Below, in pieces: positions 26,778-35,366 of a stretch of DNA of 64,000 nucleotides. Position 1 is the first letter of the stretch; the number at the start of each line of letters is the position of its first letter. The translations under genes and the position numbers were made by a program. Source of the DNA: Pseudomonas viridiflava (GTDB lineage: Bacteria; Pseudomonadota; Gammaproteobacteria; Pseudomonadales; Pseudomonadaceae); the NCBI RefSeq assembly GCF_900585905.1, contig NZ_UTVH01000001.1:372001-436000 (forward strand), written 5' to 3'. The notes under the pieces are model-generated. The model did not search any database. It saw only the letters and a program-made list of their open reading frames with translations, and had not been told where the DNA came from.

Positions 26778-26805
26778 TACTTACATTCATGGTTGTTTGT
26801 AAATA
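26778..26805. promoter_or_regulatory. TtgR/PmeR-type operator between mexA and pmeR
   Basis: A 28-base element which on the minus strand begins TATTTACAAACAACCATGAA and continues with TGTAAGTA. From memory it matches the operator bound by P. putida TtgR. Its outer ends form the imperfect dyad TTACA/TGTAA. It lies 88 bases upstream of mexA and 135 upstream of pmeR, where one repressor can control both promoters. Ligands such as flavonoids and antibiotics release TtgR/PmeR; that is family knowledge. Confidence 0.85.
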
Positions 26806-26939
26806 GCCAGTTCAGTGTCGCCAGGCGGCACGACTGGCAGGATGTAGGTTCGGGCGAAAGCGATAAAAAAGGCTGCCCGGTTTTGCTTCAACGCCGCGCA
26901 TTGCGTGGCTTGAGGTATGTTCATTGAGGTTTTACTGCC

Positions 26940-27578
26940 ATGGTCCGTCGTACCAAAGAGGAAGCCCAGGTCACTCGCAGCCAGATTCTCGAGGCCGCCG
27001 AGCAGGCGTTTTACGAGCGGGGCGTTGCGCGCACCACGCTGGCAGACATTGCCTCCCTGGCTGGCGTGACCCGCGGCGCCATCTATTGGCACTTCAGCAA
27101 CAAAGCCGATCTGGTCAAGGCGATGCTCGATAGCCTTCAGGAGCCGCTGGAGGAAATGGCCAGGGCCAGCGAAAGCGAGGACGAACCTGACCCGCTGGGC
27201 TGCATGAAGAAGCTGCTTATTCATTTGTTTCACGACGTTTCGCTCGACCCCAAGACTCGCCGTATCAACGAAATTCTGTTTCATAAATGCGAGTTCACCG
27301 ATGAAATGTGCGACTTCCGTCTGCAGCGCCAGGCCAACGCGCTGGAGTGCAACGATCGCATTGGTCTGGCGCTCACCAATGCCGTGCGCAGAGGCCAGTT
27401 GCCTGCCGATCTGGACACAGTGCGCGCTTCGATCTCTTTTCACGCCTACATCGACGGCATGCTGCGCCAGTGGTTGTTGATTCCTGACGGCTTCTCCCTC
27501 AGCGATCGCGCCGAGAAATGGGTCGATGCCGGGCTGGACATGTTGCGGCTTAGCCCGGCTCTGCGGTTAGGCGCCTGA
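26940..27578 (+). CDS. pmeR: TetR-family repressor of mexAB-oprM (PmeR/TtgR)
   Basis: A 212-residue TetR/AcrR regulator. The N-terminal helix-turn-helix is clear ([20 protein letters not shown] followed by FSNKADL, about residues 31-58). The ligand-binding domain matches TtgR/ArpR/PmeR, including [20 protein letters not shown]. It is divergent from the pump operon and should repress both itself and mexAB-oprM until a drug or flavonoid binds. The ortholog in P. syringae is called PmeR. Confidence 0.93.
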   Translation: MVRRTKEEAQVTRSQILEAAEQAFYERGVARTTLADIASLAGVTRGAIYWHFSNKADLVKAMLDSLQEPLEEMARASESEDEPDPLGCMKKLLIHLFHDVSLDPKTRRINEILFHKCEFTDEMCDFRLQRQANALECNDRIGLALTNAVRRGQLPADLDTVRASISFHAYIDGMLRQWLLIPDGFSLSDRAEKWVDAGLDMLRLSPALRLGA

Positions 27579-27614
27579 AATTTCACCCGTGATGCATCAT
27601 ATCCGGCATTCGAT

Positions 27615-27641
27615 GACTGATGGGTCAGTTTTCCATCAGTC
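27615..27641 (+). terminator. Possible terminator after pmeR
   Basis: A perfect nine-base stem (GACTGATGG / CCATCAGTC) with a nine-base loop lies 37 bases after the pmeR stop. It is followed by a C-rich stretch rather than T, so intrinsic termination would be weak. Confidence 0.5.
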
Positions 27642-27954
27642 TCCCCCTTGGCGCAATGCCAGCATGCAGTATGAGGGTGAAATTCATCGGGATGACACGT
27701 TTTGTACAGAAGTGAGTAGGACACTTCTTGAATCATGTAGCTGATTTCCCAAACTGCTTTTTGCATATTGTCTGCTCGCGCAACTCGCTGCACTCTTCGC
27801 GCCCTCAAGTCGGGCAGAAGGTGTTGTGGATCAGATGGGCGCAGGTTTTATGCACTGCCCTGGCTACATTGCTTCACACCTGCTGACCGCCCGCCTCTGA
27901 TGCATGTCTGGTTCATCCCGGCGTGCGGTCCTATGAAGCGTCGGGAGATGAAGC
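27642..27954. other. Non-coding gap upstream of the DUF3396-like gene
   Basis: No convincing gene, RNA or repeat is visible. The right end carries the ribosome site (GGGAG) for the GTG start at 27955; the promoter should lie here but I cannot place it. Confidence 0.5.
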
Positions 27955-29088
27955 GTGTCCGAACACCTGTCTGAGGCGGCGAAAGCCATTGCCAGATACG
28001 AGCGTCAGGCCGAGCAGTTATTGCTCGATGCGGCCAGACACAAGCCAGCCATGCACCTGGGCCTGATGACCACCTTGTATTTCAAGCAGGGCCACAGTGC
28101 GTCGGTCCGCCGGCAGGTCGATGCGTGTTTCGCTCAGTTCTACGAGGCGTTCAGCCCGGTGCTCAAGTGGCAGACCTATAAACGTCAGCGCAAGTTGTCG
28201 CCCAGCGGCTTTTCCATCTGTCGGCGTCAGGTGCTTGAGACCTGCGCCGAAGAGCCTGTGCAGTGGTCGCTCTCCAGCGCCCCGGCCGATCAGGCCGCAA
28301 GCCACGGTCTGATGCTGATCGGCACCAGCGCGGGTCAGGCTCACGCTGATCAGTCCTGCCTGAAGATGCTCTTGCCCTGGTCACTGCTCACCGAACCCGG
28401 CGGCATCAAGACGTACGAAGGCTGGCTCAAATACCTGTGCAACCAGACCGCCGCCGAGCATGGTTATGGCGGCCCGGTGTGTGTGTTGCCGGAGAAATTG
28501 CCTGGCTGCCTGCCGCTTGAGTTCCGCCTGGCGCAGGACTACCCCGGCCTGATGGTGGATGCGGGCGCGCATCTGGAAAGCCTGCGCCTGTTCGAGCGCA
28601 TCAAGGGGGTCAGTTGGTACACCGTGCTGGGCACAGCCTACGTCGATCGCCTGGGCGGTAATGACCGCTTGCGCAGGAGCCTGAGTGCTCGCCATGACGT
28701 GATTTTTCAGGCCTATGACCACGGTCTGATGATTCGCGCCGGAGCATTGCCGGATCTGGCAGGCAAGAGCGAACCGCTCTCGGGTGCTTATGTCGCTGTG
28801 AACCGGGTGATCAAACCGATTCGTGTGCGCGATACCGGCTGCCTGCATCCCCATCCAGTGCGCGGCGTCGCCTTCGCCGAGCAGAGCACGGCGCAGTGGT
28901 ACGCCCGTTTCGATGAAAAACCCATCGATGCGGTGCGTGCGGGACAGCCCTGCCCGCAGTCCGGACACTGGTTCAGCAACGCCCGGGCACGCTCCCGGCG
29001 TTTTTTCAGCAAGGGCGAGGTGATGCCGACGTTCGAACACGTCAAGGCCGAGCGTACTCATTGGTTCTGGGCGGAGGTCAGCGGCTAG
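27955..29088 (+). CDS. DUF3396-like protein (type VI immunity family)
   Basis: A 377-residue soluble protein starting at a GTG with GGGAG seven bases upstream. The central part (YGGPVCVLPEKLPGCLPLEF, then LRLFERIKGVSWYTVLGTAY and VDRLGGNDRL) resembles DUF3396, a family annotated as type VI secretion immunity proteins. No T6SS effector or VgrG gene is adjacent, so an immunity role is not supported by context. No signal peptide or membrane segment is seen. The family assignment is from memory of its motifs. Confidence 0.6.
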   Translation: MSEHLSEAAKAIARYERQAEQLLLDAARHKPAMHLGLMTTLYFKQGHSASVRRQVDACFAQFYEAFSPVLKWQTYKRQRKLSPSGFSICRRQVLETCAEEPVQWSLSSAPADQAASHGLMLIGTSAGQAHADQSCLKMLLPWSLLTEPGGIKTYEGWLKYLCNQTAAEHGYGGPVCVLPEKLPGCLPLEFRLAQDYPGLMVDAGAHLESLRLFERIKGVSWYTVLGTAYVDRLGGNDRLRRSLSARHDVIFQAYDHGLMIRAGALPDLAGKSEPLSGAYVAVNRVIKPIRVRDTGCLHPHPVRGVAFAEQSTAQWYARFDEKPIDAVRAGQPCPQSGHWFSNARARSRRFFSKGEVMPTFEHVKAERTHWFWAEVSG

Positions 29089-29193
29089 GTCCTTGCGCTC
29101 AGAGTGTTTAAAAGCCCGACCTTGTGAATGATTCTTCATCATTCACGATTTGGCTACGCTGTGCTGAGACCACCAATAAAAGAGGGGCCCGGC

Positions 29194-30048
29194 ATGCAGT
29201 CTTTAGCGAAACGTATTGGCGTTGTTCTGACTCTGCTGTGTTCGACCGGGCTGAGCCACGCCTGGGCGGGTGCGCAGCCGCCAGATCAGGGCGCAGCGGC
29301 GAAGGTGCTGCTGGAAAAAGCGGTGGCGCGGTATCAGCAGGCAGGTGACCGGGCGTTCGCCGAGTTCAGTCGGCAGGGCGAGTTCGTCGATGGCGAGCGT
29401 TATGTCTTCGTGGTCGATACTCAGGGTGTGATGCTTGCCAGCGGCGGCCCTTCGGTGGCGCTCATCGGGCGCGACGTCTCCCCGCTGCTGGAGCCTGATC
29501 TGCAGGCGGCGTTCAGAAAGGCGCTGCAGACGCCGCAAGAGCAGGGCGTGCAGCAGGCTGAATACCGCTGGCAGAACTGGGCCGATGGCAAGGTCGAGCG
29601 CAAGCGGGTTTATTTTCAACGCATCGGCGAGCGCGTTCTGGCTGTGGGCTATTACGTGCCACGCGCCTCTGCCACTCAGGCCCGGGCTTTGCTGGACAAG
29701 GCTGTGGTCGAACTGCAACGCGATCCGAAAGCGACACTTGCAGCGATCAACTCGCTGCGCGGCGGCTTTCTGCAGGATGATCTGTATGTATTCGTGGTCG
29801 ACATCGGCAGCAGGCGCTATGTCGCTCACGGCACCAATCTGCGCCTGATCAATACCGATTTTGGCAAGGTCAAAGACCCGCAGGACAAGCCCGTAGGGGC
29901 GCCAATGCTGGCCCTGCTGGATCACCAGGCAGCAGCGGAGTATGAGTACCGCTGGCGCAACCCGGTCACCGGCAAAGTGGAAAACAAACACGCTTATGTG
30001 CGCAAGGTCGCCGGGTATCTGGTAGCCGTGGGTTATTACAGCCAGTAA
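29194..30048 (+). CDS. Secreted protein with two cache-type sensor domains
   Basis: A 284-residue exported protein. The ATG at 29194 gives a good signal peptide (RIGVVLTLLCSTGLSHAWAG). The mature part has two similar halves, each with the single-cache pattern: FVVDTQGVMLASGG with VYFQRIGERVLAVGYYV, and YVFVVDIGSRRYVAHGTN with AYVRKVAGYLVAVGYYSQ. Such domains bind small ligands in the periplasm. There is no output domain, so it may act as a ligand-binding partner. An upstream in-frame start at 29128 would spoil the signal peptide. Confidence 0.85.
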   Translation: MQSLAKRIGVVLTLLCSTGLSHAWAGAQPPDQGAAAKVLLEKAVARYQQAGDRAFAEFSRQGEFVDGERYVFVVDTQGVMLASGGPSVALIGRDVSPLLEPDLQAAFRKALQTPQEQGVQQAEYRWQNWADGKVERKRVYFQRIGERVLAVGYYVPRASATQARALLDKAVVELQRDPKATLAAINSLRGGFLQDDLYVFVVDIGSRRYVAHGTNLRLINTDFGKVKDPQDKPVGAPMLALLDHQAAAEYEYRWRNPVTGKVENKHAYVRKVAGYLVAVGYYSQ

Positions 30049-30058
30049 GCCTCTCACT

Positions 30059-30076
30059 CAGGCCCCATTGGGCCTG
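30059..30076. terminator. Hairpin between convergent genes
   Basis: A seven-base GC-rich inverted repeat (CAGGCCC / GGGCCTG, four-base loop) fills the 32-base gap between the cache gene and the exporter. No T-run is present, so any terminator activity is weak or Rho-assisted. Confidence 0.45.
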
Positions 30077-30080
30077 GCGA

Positions 30081-31610
30081 TCATTGCTCCTTGGCGCCAC
30101 GCCCGCGCAGTAGCGTGTCGGGCATCGCCAGGGCGGCGGCCAGGCCGAGCAGGGAAACCGCGGCACTGGCAATCAGCAGATTGCGAAAGGTCACGCTCAA
30201 CTGCTCGCGCAACGTCTGCAACGCAGGGCCGCTGGCGGCGTTGAGGCTGTCCATCAGCACGTTACCGGAAACCCCTTCGCCGCCGATGGCACCACTCTCG
30301 ACGCCGCTCATCCCGCTGTTCTGCAGCATCGCCAGCAGCAGTGCGGACATCGCCGCCACGCCCACGGCGCCGCCCAGGGAGCGGAACAGATTGGTGGTGC
30401 TGGTGGCCACGCCCATGTCGGACGGGGCAACCGAGTTTTGCGTGCCCACCAGGGACGTCGGGAATTGCATGCCGGTGGCTATTCCGGTCAGGACCATGAA
30501 CAGACTGGTCAGCAGCAACGATTGCGGCGGCGTAAAGGCCATGCCGAGAATGGCGAAGGGCATCAGCAGCGCCCCGATCAGAATCATCGGCTTGTAATGG
30601 CCCGTCAGCGAGGTGCGGCGGCCAGCGTAAAAAGCGCCCATCGGCATGCCCATTGCCAGCGGCAGCAGGTGCAGCGCAGCGCTGTCGGCACCGCCACCGG
30701 TGACGGTCTGAAAGCGTAACGGCACCAGCACGATCAGTGAGATGGCCTGAAAGCTGGTGAAGAAAATCGTGCACCAGCACAGCACAGCGCTGCGATTGGC
30801 AAACAGGTGCATGGGCAGCAGCGGTTCGACCGCGCGCCGTTCGTAATACACGAAACACACCAGCGCCAGCAGAGCCAACCCCAGCAGTGTCACTACATGC
30901 CGGTCGCGCCAGCTGTAGCCCTGACCGATCTCGGTAATCCCCAACAAGAGTGCCGTCAGGCCGATGATCATCAGCAGGGTACCGAGGTAATCGATGACCG
31001 GTTTGCGCTGGGGGATGGGCAGGCCATGCAGCGTGGTTTTCGCCACCCACCAGGCCACCAGACCCAGTGGCAGATTGACCAGAAACACCCAGCGCCACGA
31101 CAGGTACTGAGTCATGAAGCCGCCCAGCACCGGCCCGGCCACGCTGGCCGCTGCGTACATACTGCTGAAGTAACCCTGATAGCGACCCCGCTCGCGCGGC
31201 GGCACCAGATCGCCAATGATGGCCTGGCTGACCGACACCATGCCGCCAGCACCGATACCCTGAATCACCCGCGCCAGCACCAGTTGTTCCATGCTCTGGG
31301 CCATGCCGCAGAACAGCGACGCCAGGGTAAACAGCCCAAGACCGAACAGCATCAGCTTGCGGCGACCGAACAGGTCGCCGAGTTTGCCGTAGATCGGCAC
31401 GGCGACCGTCAGCGCCACCATGTAGGCGGAGATCACCCAGGCGAGCAGGTCGAAGTCATTGAACTGCGCAGAAATGGCCGGCATCGAGACCGCCACAATG
31501 GTCTGATCCAGCGCGCTGAGGAACACAGCCATCATCAGCGCAAACAGAACGCTGCGAATGGAAGGGGTAGTTTGGGCAAGGCTGGTCAAGGCAGAAACCT
31601 GATCGATCAA
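30081..31610 (-). CDS. DHA2-family MFS multidrug exporter (14 TM)
   Basis: A 509-residue major-facilitator protein of the EmrB/QacA type. It begins with a soluble leader, then FALMMAVFLSALDQTIVAVSMP. Motif A is KLGDLFGRRKLM, motif C is GPVLGGFMTQYL, and about 14 hydrophobic segments follow. It probably exports drugs or toxic metabolites by proton antiport; substrate cannot be read from the sequence. There is no adjacent adaptor gene. The AraC-type gene upstream on the same strand is separated by the small gene at 31709-31879. Confidence 0.93.
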   Translation of the reverse strand: MIDQVSALTSLAQTTPSIRSVLFALMMAVFLSALDQTIVAVSMPAISAQFNDFDLLAWVISAYMVALTVAVPIYGKLGDLFGRRKLMLFGLGLFTLASLFCGMAQSMEQLVLARVIQGIGAGGMVSVSQAIIGDLVPPRERGRYQGYFSSMYAAASVAGPVLGGFMTQYLSWRWVFLVNLPLGLVAWWVAKTTLHGLPIPQRKPVIDYLGTLLMIIGLTALLLGITEIGQGYSWRDRHVVTLLGLALLALVCFVYYERRAVEPLLPMHLFANRSAVLCWCTIFFTSFQAISLIVLVPLRFQTVTGGGADSAALHLLPLAMGMPMGAFYAGRRTSLTGHYKPMILIGALLMPFAILGMAFTPPQSLLLTSLFMVLTGIATGMQFPTSLVGTQNSVAPSDMGVATSTTNLFRSLGGAVGVAAMSALLLAMLQNSGMSGVESGAIGGEGVSGNVLMDSLNAASGPALQTLREQLSVTFRNLLIASAAVSLLGLAAALAMPDTLLRGRGAKEQ

Positions 31611-31708
31611 GGGAGCCGTCGCCTGGTCGGCGCAATGCCTTGAGTCTAATCCGATAGCTTGCTAATCGATAGCCGCCTCACGCAAATCCCGGGATGAGCC
31701 GACCAGCG

Positions 31709-31879
31709 TTATCGCAACGCGCTGAAGGTCCCGTTATTAGGCACGCAGTGGCCAAAACTGCACACCGCAACCTGAGGTGCCTGGCGTACCATTTCGATGC
31801 GATAGACACCGGCACCGTACAGCGCCACGACGGCACTGACGCCTGCAATCATCAGGCACTTTCTTGTTGTTGTATTCAT
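31709..31879 (-). CDS. Small membrane-anchored or exported protein
   Basis: A 56-residue protein with one hydrophobic helix (KCLMIAGVSAVVALYGAGVY) and a short tail with two cysteines (VAVCSFGHCVPNNG). I chose the ATG at 31879, which gives a clean N-terminus; it has GAGGGACG just upstream. Function is unknown. The Cys pair suggests a disulfide in the periplasm. Confidence 0.6.
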   Translation of the reverse strand: MNTTTRKCLMIAGVSAVVALYGAGVYRIEMVRQAPQVAVCSFGHCVPNNGTFSALR

Positions 31880-32007
31880 CACACGTCCCTCATTCCGACT
31901 ACACGACAGTTCTGAACAGGATTGAGGAGAGTGTAGTCGGCGTATCAAGAGTCGCAGGATGCAAGTGCTCCAAGTGGCGGCGGGCATAGATCACATCGTT
32001 ATAACCG

Positions 32008-32952
32008 TCACATGGATAACCGCAGGCGGGCCAGGTCGCGCAACGGCGGGGCGCCAAACAGGCGGCTGTATTCGCGGCTGAACTGCGAAGGGCTTTCATA
32101 GCCCACCCGATAGCCTGCCGCGGAAGCGTCCAGCCCGTCGGCCAGCATCAGCCGTCGCGCTTCCTGCAGACGCAATTGTTTCTGGTACTGCAGCGGGCTC
32201 ATGGCCGTGACGGCTTTGAAGCGATGGTGCAGGGTCGATACGCTCAGATTGACCCGCTGCGCCAGGTCTTCAATGCGCAGCGGCTCGGCAAAATTCTGGT
32301 TGAGCCAGCTGATTGCCTGGCTGACGCGATGGGTCTGGCAACTGGTCACGGCGATTTCGTACAGGCAGTGGCCCTGTTTGCCACGCAACAGGCGATAGAG
32401 GATTTCCCGTTTGATCAGCGGTGCCAGCATGGCAATGTCCTTTGGCGTATCGAGCAGCCGCGACAGACGCAGCACAGCGTCAAGCAACGCCGCATCGATG
32501 CGCTCCACGTACAGCCCGCGGCCGCTGGGGCGCGTCGGCACCCCCATCGGGCCGGCCTCGGCAATCAAAGCGTTGATATCGGCCGGGTCGATGTCCAGGC
32601 GCAGCGCCAGATTGGGGTTTGCCGCCGTGGCATCGAGAATCTTGCCGCTCAATGGCATCGCCACCGACAGCACCAGATAATTGAGCGGATCGTAGGTGTA
32701 GGTCTCGTCACCCAGACGCACCTCTTTGCTGCCGTGGGCAAAGATGCACAGCGCGGGTTGGGACAGGCTGGGCAGGGATTCGGAAGGACGTTCGTAGCGC
32801 AGCATATGCAGCGGCGCAATGGCGGTCTGGAACGCGCCCTCGCTGGGCGCATACCGGCAGATCAGGTCAGCCAGCTCGCTGCGCTGCTTTTCCATGTCAG
32901 CCGTCACGGGCTGCCGCGCCGGTTCACGTGGTAACGGAGCAGGTTCTGACAT
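32008..32952 (-). CDS. AraC-family transcriptional regulator
   Basis: A 314-residue regulator with an AraC_N cupin-like sensor domain (about 30-190; LCIFAHGSKEVRLGDETYTY, AMPLSGKI) and a C-terminal double helix-turn-helix (ISWLNQNFAEPLRIEDLAQR, SPLQYQKQLRLQEARRLM, YRVGYESPSQFSREYSRLFG). Members of this subgroup usually control a nearby exporter or oxidoreductase. The target is not known; the DHA2 exporter downstream is a candidate. Confidence 0.93.
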   Translation of the reverse strand: MSEPAPLPREPARQPVTADMEKQRSELADLICRYAPSEGAFQTAIAPLHMLRYERPSESLPSLSQPALCIFAHGSKEVRLGDETYTYDPLNYLVLSVAMPLSGKILDATAANPNLALRLDIDPADINALIAEAGPMGVPTRPSGRGLYVERIDAALLDAVLRLSRLLDTPKDIAMLAPLIKREILYRLLRGKQGHCLYEIAVTSCQTHRVSQAISWLNQNFAEPLRIEDLAQRVNLSVSTLHHRFKAVTAMSPLQYQKQLRLQEARRLMLADGLDASAAGYRVGYESPSQFSREYSRLFGAPPLRDLARLRLSM

Positions 32953-33288
32953 GGAGAGTTACCCCTTTATCCTTCATCGAAGTCGCCCAGCATATTTTTG
33001 TGCAAGCAAAAGCGCTATGCGAATCCTGCGAAATACTTGCCTGATCCTGCCTTCTGATCGGGTGCGTGCCGCAATGACGCGTCTGACCTGCCGAGCGATG
33101 ATCCGCCAGGCACAAGCATGGCCAAGGGCCTTGCCGACAGCTTAGCCACGAAGGCTGCAGGATCGGGCAATAACCCGACAGGAACCGGCTATCGACTGTG
33201 GCCAGCAGGCCGTAGGCTGCAGTCCTGCTGCATCCTTCTGGTCAAGTTCTCTGGCCACCTTCTGCATCCATTCCAAGGAGCCTGAATC
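32953..33288. other. Gap between AraC gene and the ABM-domain gene
   Basis: No gene or structured element recognised. The segment should hold divergent promoters for the AraC regulator and the gene at 33289, whose ribosome site (AAGGAG) is visible at 33276. Confidence 0.5.
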
Positions 33289-33642
33289 ATGTCGCGCTCA
33301 TTACCTGTGAATCATCTCGTGATCGCCCGCGCCTGGGCGGGCAGGAGCGAGCTTCTGGGCGCACGCCTGCACACGCTGCTGGGCCCTTCGCGCGACGCCG
33401 CTGGCTGTCTGGGTTTTGATGTGCAGCGCTCGCTGCGGGAGCCTGATTTGTGGCTGATCTCTGGCACCTGGTCCAGCGAGGAGGCCATGAATGTCTGGTT
33501 GCTGACCCCGCAACTGCAGGTGTTCGCCGACGTAATGCAGGGTTTTCTCGCCAGCAGTCTGGACTTCCACACCTTCGCCAATGCCCGGGACCTGGATCAG
33601 GAAACAGCACAGCGCTACGCCATCTTAGCGTCAGCGGTTTAG
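33289..33642 (+). CDS. Antibiotic biosynthesis monooxygenase (ABM) fold protein
   Basis: A 117-residue ferredoxin-like alpha/beta-barrel protein. The pattern NHLVIARAWAGRSELLGARL, GCLGFDVQRSLREPDLWLIS and TWSSEEAMNVWLLTPQLQVF matches ABM/YgiN-type dimeric domains, which act on quinones or reactive small molecules, or serve as ligand-binding folds. A good ribosome site (AAGGAG) precedes the ATG. The small gene downstream may be co-transcribed. Confidence 0.78.
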   Translation: MSRSLPVNHLVIARAWAGRSELLGARLHTLLGPSRDAAGCLGFDVQRSLREPDLWLISGTWSSEEAMNVWLLTPQLQVFADVMQGFLASSLDFHTFANARDLDQETAQRYAILASAV

Positions 33643-33676
33643 AATCCACGCTTTGACTCAGACGGGAACAACCTTG

Positions 33677-33916
33677 ATGGCACGCAGAGAACTTGATGGT
33701 TTTGAAGCTGTTTCCGCCGCTATACCGGGAGAAGGTGGCTACGACGCAGCAATTGCAGTAAAGGCGCAGGGCGCTGGCGGCGCGCCGGTCTTCCATCGGG
33801 TCCTGCCAGGGCAGAAATTCGACACCGCGCTCCTGGCTGACGCTGCCGCCACGCAAGAGCTGGCGCGTCTGGCCGCCATCGACGCCGACGGCGGCCTTGC
33901 TTTCACCTCAGCCTGA
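33677..33916 (+). CDS. Small hypothetical protein
   Basis: A 79-residue Ala-rich acidic protein starting at the ATG at 33677 (MARRELDGFEAV). No motif, signal peptide or membrane segment is seen. It lies 34 bases after the ABM gene, probably in the same transcript, and its stop abuts the stop of the convergent flavin reductase gene. Confidence 0.6.
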   Translation: MARRELDGFEAVSAAIPGEGGYDAAIAVKAQGAGGAPVFHRVLPGQKFDTALLADAAATQELARLAAIDADGGLAFTSA

Positions 33917-34540
33917 TCAGCTTTTCGGCCGGTCCATCTTGAACAGTGCTTCAGGGCCGAGCTGAAAATAGTCTGCCGGACCGCCGCCACGCAGGATGGG
34001 CTCGCCCGCTGCCGTGTCGTAGATGCCGTCCTTGAGCAGCGCCTTGGCAATGTGTACCGCCACGACCTCACCCAGAATCAGCCAGCTCGGCACCCGTTCG
34101 TGATCCGCACGCTGCAGCTGGATGATCTGCGTAACCTTGCATTCAAAGGAAACCGGAGTTTCCTTCACGCGCGGCACAGCGACGATCTGCGAGGCCAGCG
34201 GCGTCAGGTTGGCCAGCTCGAACTCGTTGACCTCGGGGCCAACAGGCGCACAACTCTGATTCATCGCCTCTGCCAGTGAGCGCGTTGCCAGATTCCATAC
34301 GAACTCGCCGGTCTGTTCGACGTTGTTCAGGCTGTCTTTGCGTCCGACACTGCAAAAACCAATGATCGGCGGAATGTAGTTGAAGGCATTGAAGAAGCTG
34401 TAAGGCGCCAGGTTAAGCTTGCCGTTGGCGTCTTGCGAGGATATCCAGCCAATCGGGCGCGGGCCGACGATGGCATTGAACGGATCGTGAGGCAGGCCGT
34501 GGCCGTTGCGGGGTTCGTAGGAATGGATGTCGTGCGCCAT
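33917..34540 (-). CDS. Flavin reductase-like FMN-binding protein
   Basis: A 207-residue split-barrel flavoprotein. PFNAIVGPRPIGWISSQDAN, LNLAPYSFFNAFNYIPPIIG and GEFVWNLATRSLAEAMNQS are typical of the flavin reductase/DIM6-NTAB family. Members use NAD(P)H to reduce FMN or act as FMN-dependent oxidoreductases. No partner monooxygenase is adjacent, so the pathway is unknown. Confidence 0.9.
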   Translation of the reverse strand: MAHDIHSYEPRNGHGLPHDPFNAIVGPRPIGWISSQDANGKLNLAPYSFFNAFNYIPPIIGFCSVGRKDSLNNVEQTGEFVWNLATRSLAEAMNQSCAPVGPEVNEFELANLTPLASQIVAVPRVKETPVSFECKVTQIIQLQRADHERVPSWLILGEVVAVHIAKALLKDGIYDTAAGEPILRGGGPADYFQLGPEALFKMDRPKS

Positions 34541-34690
34541 AGTGCAGGTCCTGTCAGCCGAAAAGGCTCATGGAAGAAGCGCTCATAGTGCAAGGCATTG
34601 GCGCTGGTTTCCAGCCGAGACAATAATTTTTTCGCCCTCCAGAACGATTAAGCCCGGCATAGAGCCGGGCTAGAAGGGACCTTGAGCAGA

Positions 34691-35005
34691 TCAGATCAGG
34701 CGTTGGGCACCGACACGATCGGCGCCGTCTGCGGCCAGGCGGTTTGCACCCACGTGGTCTGCACCATCAGCAGCCTGACGGTTTGCGCCGACACGATCGG
34801 CACCGTCTGCAGCGAGGCGGTTGGCACCGACGTTGTCTGCGCTATTGGAAGCCTGGCGGATGCCGCCGACATTAGTGTGCTTGGTGCCGCCTTCGGCAAC
34901 GATGGTTGAGTTTTGCAGGCTGCTGGTGCTGACGGCGGGCAGTGCAAAGGCACTCGACGCCAGGACGGAGAAAGTAAGGCCAAAAATCAGTGTGTTGGTT
35001 TTCAT
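34691..35005 (-). CDS. Secreted protein with 13-residue repeats
   Basis: A 104-residue exported protein. It has a signal peptide (NTLIFGLTFSVLASSAFA) and a mature part built from four 13-residue units of the type VGANRLAADGADR, ending VGAQRLI. Similar short repeat proteins occur widely in Pseudomonas, sometimes annotated as phage infection proteins without evidence. The turn-rich GADR/GANR pattern suggests a beta-helix or amyloid-like stack. A GC-rich stem (34651-34671) downstream may end its transcript. Confidence 0.75.
   Translation of the reverse strand: MKTNTLIFGLTFSVLASSAFALPAVSTSSLQNSTIVAEGGTKHTNVGGIRQASNSADNVGANRLAADGADRVGANRQAADGADHVGANRLAADGADRVGAQRLI
34694..34870 (-). repeat. 39-bp tandem repeats in the secreted repeat protein
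   Basis: Four units of 39 bases, each encoding 13 residues, plus a partial fifth. The first unit (VGGIRQASNSADN) is the most diverged; the remaining three differ only at L/Q and R/H positions. Confidence 0.88.
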
Positions 35006-35304
35006 GAGAGTTACTCCAAGCGAATGGGTTGTCAGTTCTGTATGGAGTGAATGCTACTCGGCTGCGGATTATTAAGAAGTTAATCGGAATGCTAGCGACC
35101 ATCGTTGAAAATGATAGTACTGCCCGGCGCACGTACATCGGGCTTCCCAGCGATGCGTGCTTTTTCATGGTGCAAAGTTTGCAAAATTCTTGCTGAATAC
35201 CCCATTGACAAAATAAATACTTACTATTTATCGCTGTGTTTAGGGTGTTTTCACGAAAAAATTGCACGGTATGGGTGCGCAGCGGCAGGAGGCGCCAAAA
35301 CAAA
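35006..35304. other. AT-rich gap upstream of the repeat protein
   Basis: No gene is supported. The AT-rich stretch near 35205-35265 might hold a promoter, but I cannot place one with confidence. Confidence 0.4.
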
Positions 35305-35337
35305 AAAGGGCAGCCCCTCTAACGGTGGCTGCCCTTT
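35305..35337 (-). terminator. Rho-independent terminator of kgtP
   Basis: An 11-base stem (AAAGGGCAGCC / GGCTGCCCTTT) with an 11-base loop. Read on the minus strand it is followed by a T-run (A-run at 35302-35307 on the plus strand). It lies 30 bases after the permease stop. Confidence 0.9.
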
Positions 35338-35366
35338 GATCATTGACGTCGATGAAGCCTGTTTAA

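Noticed and set aside
30807..31643. 278-codon plus-strand frame opposite the DHA2 exporter
   Set aside because: Shadow frame rich in His, Gln and Arg, without a domain or ribosome site.
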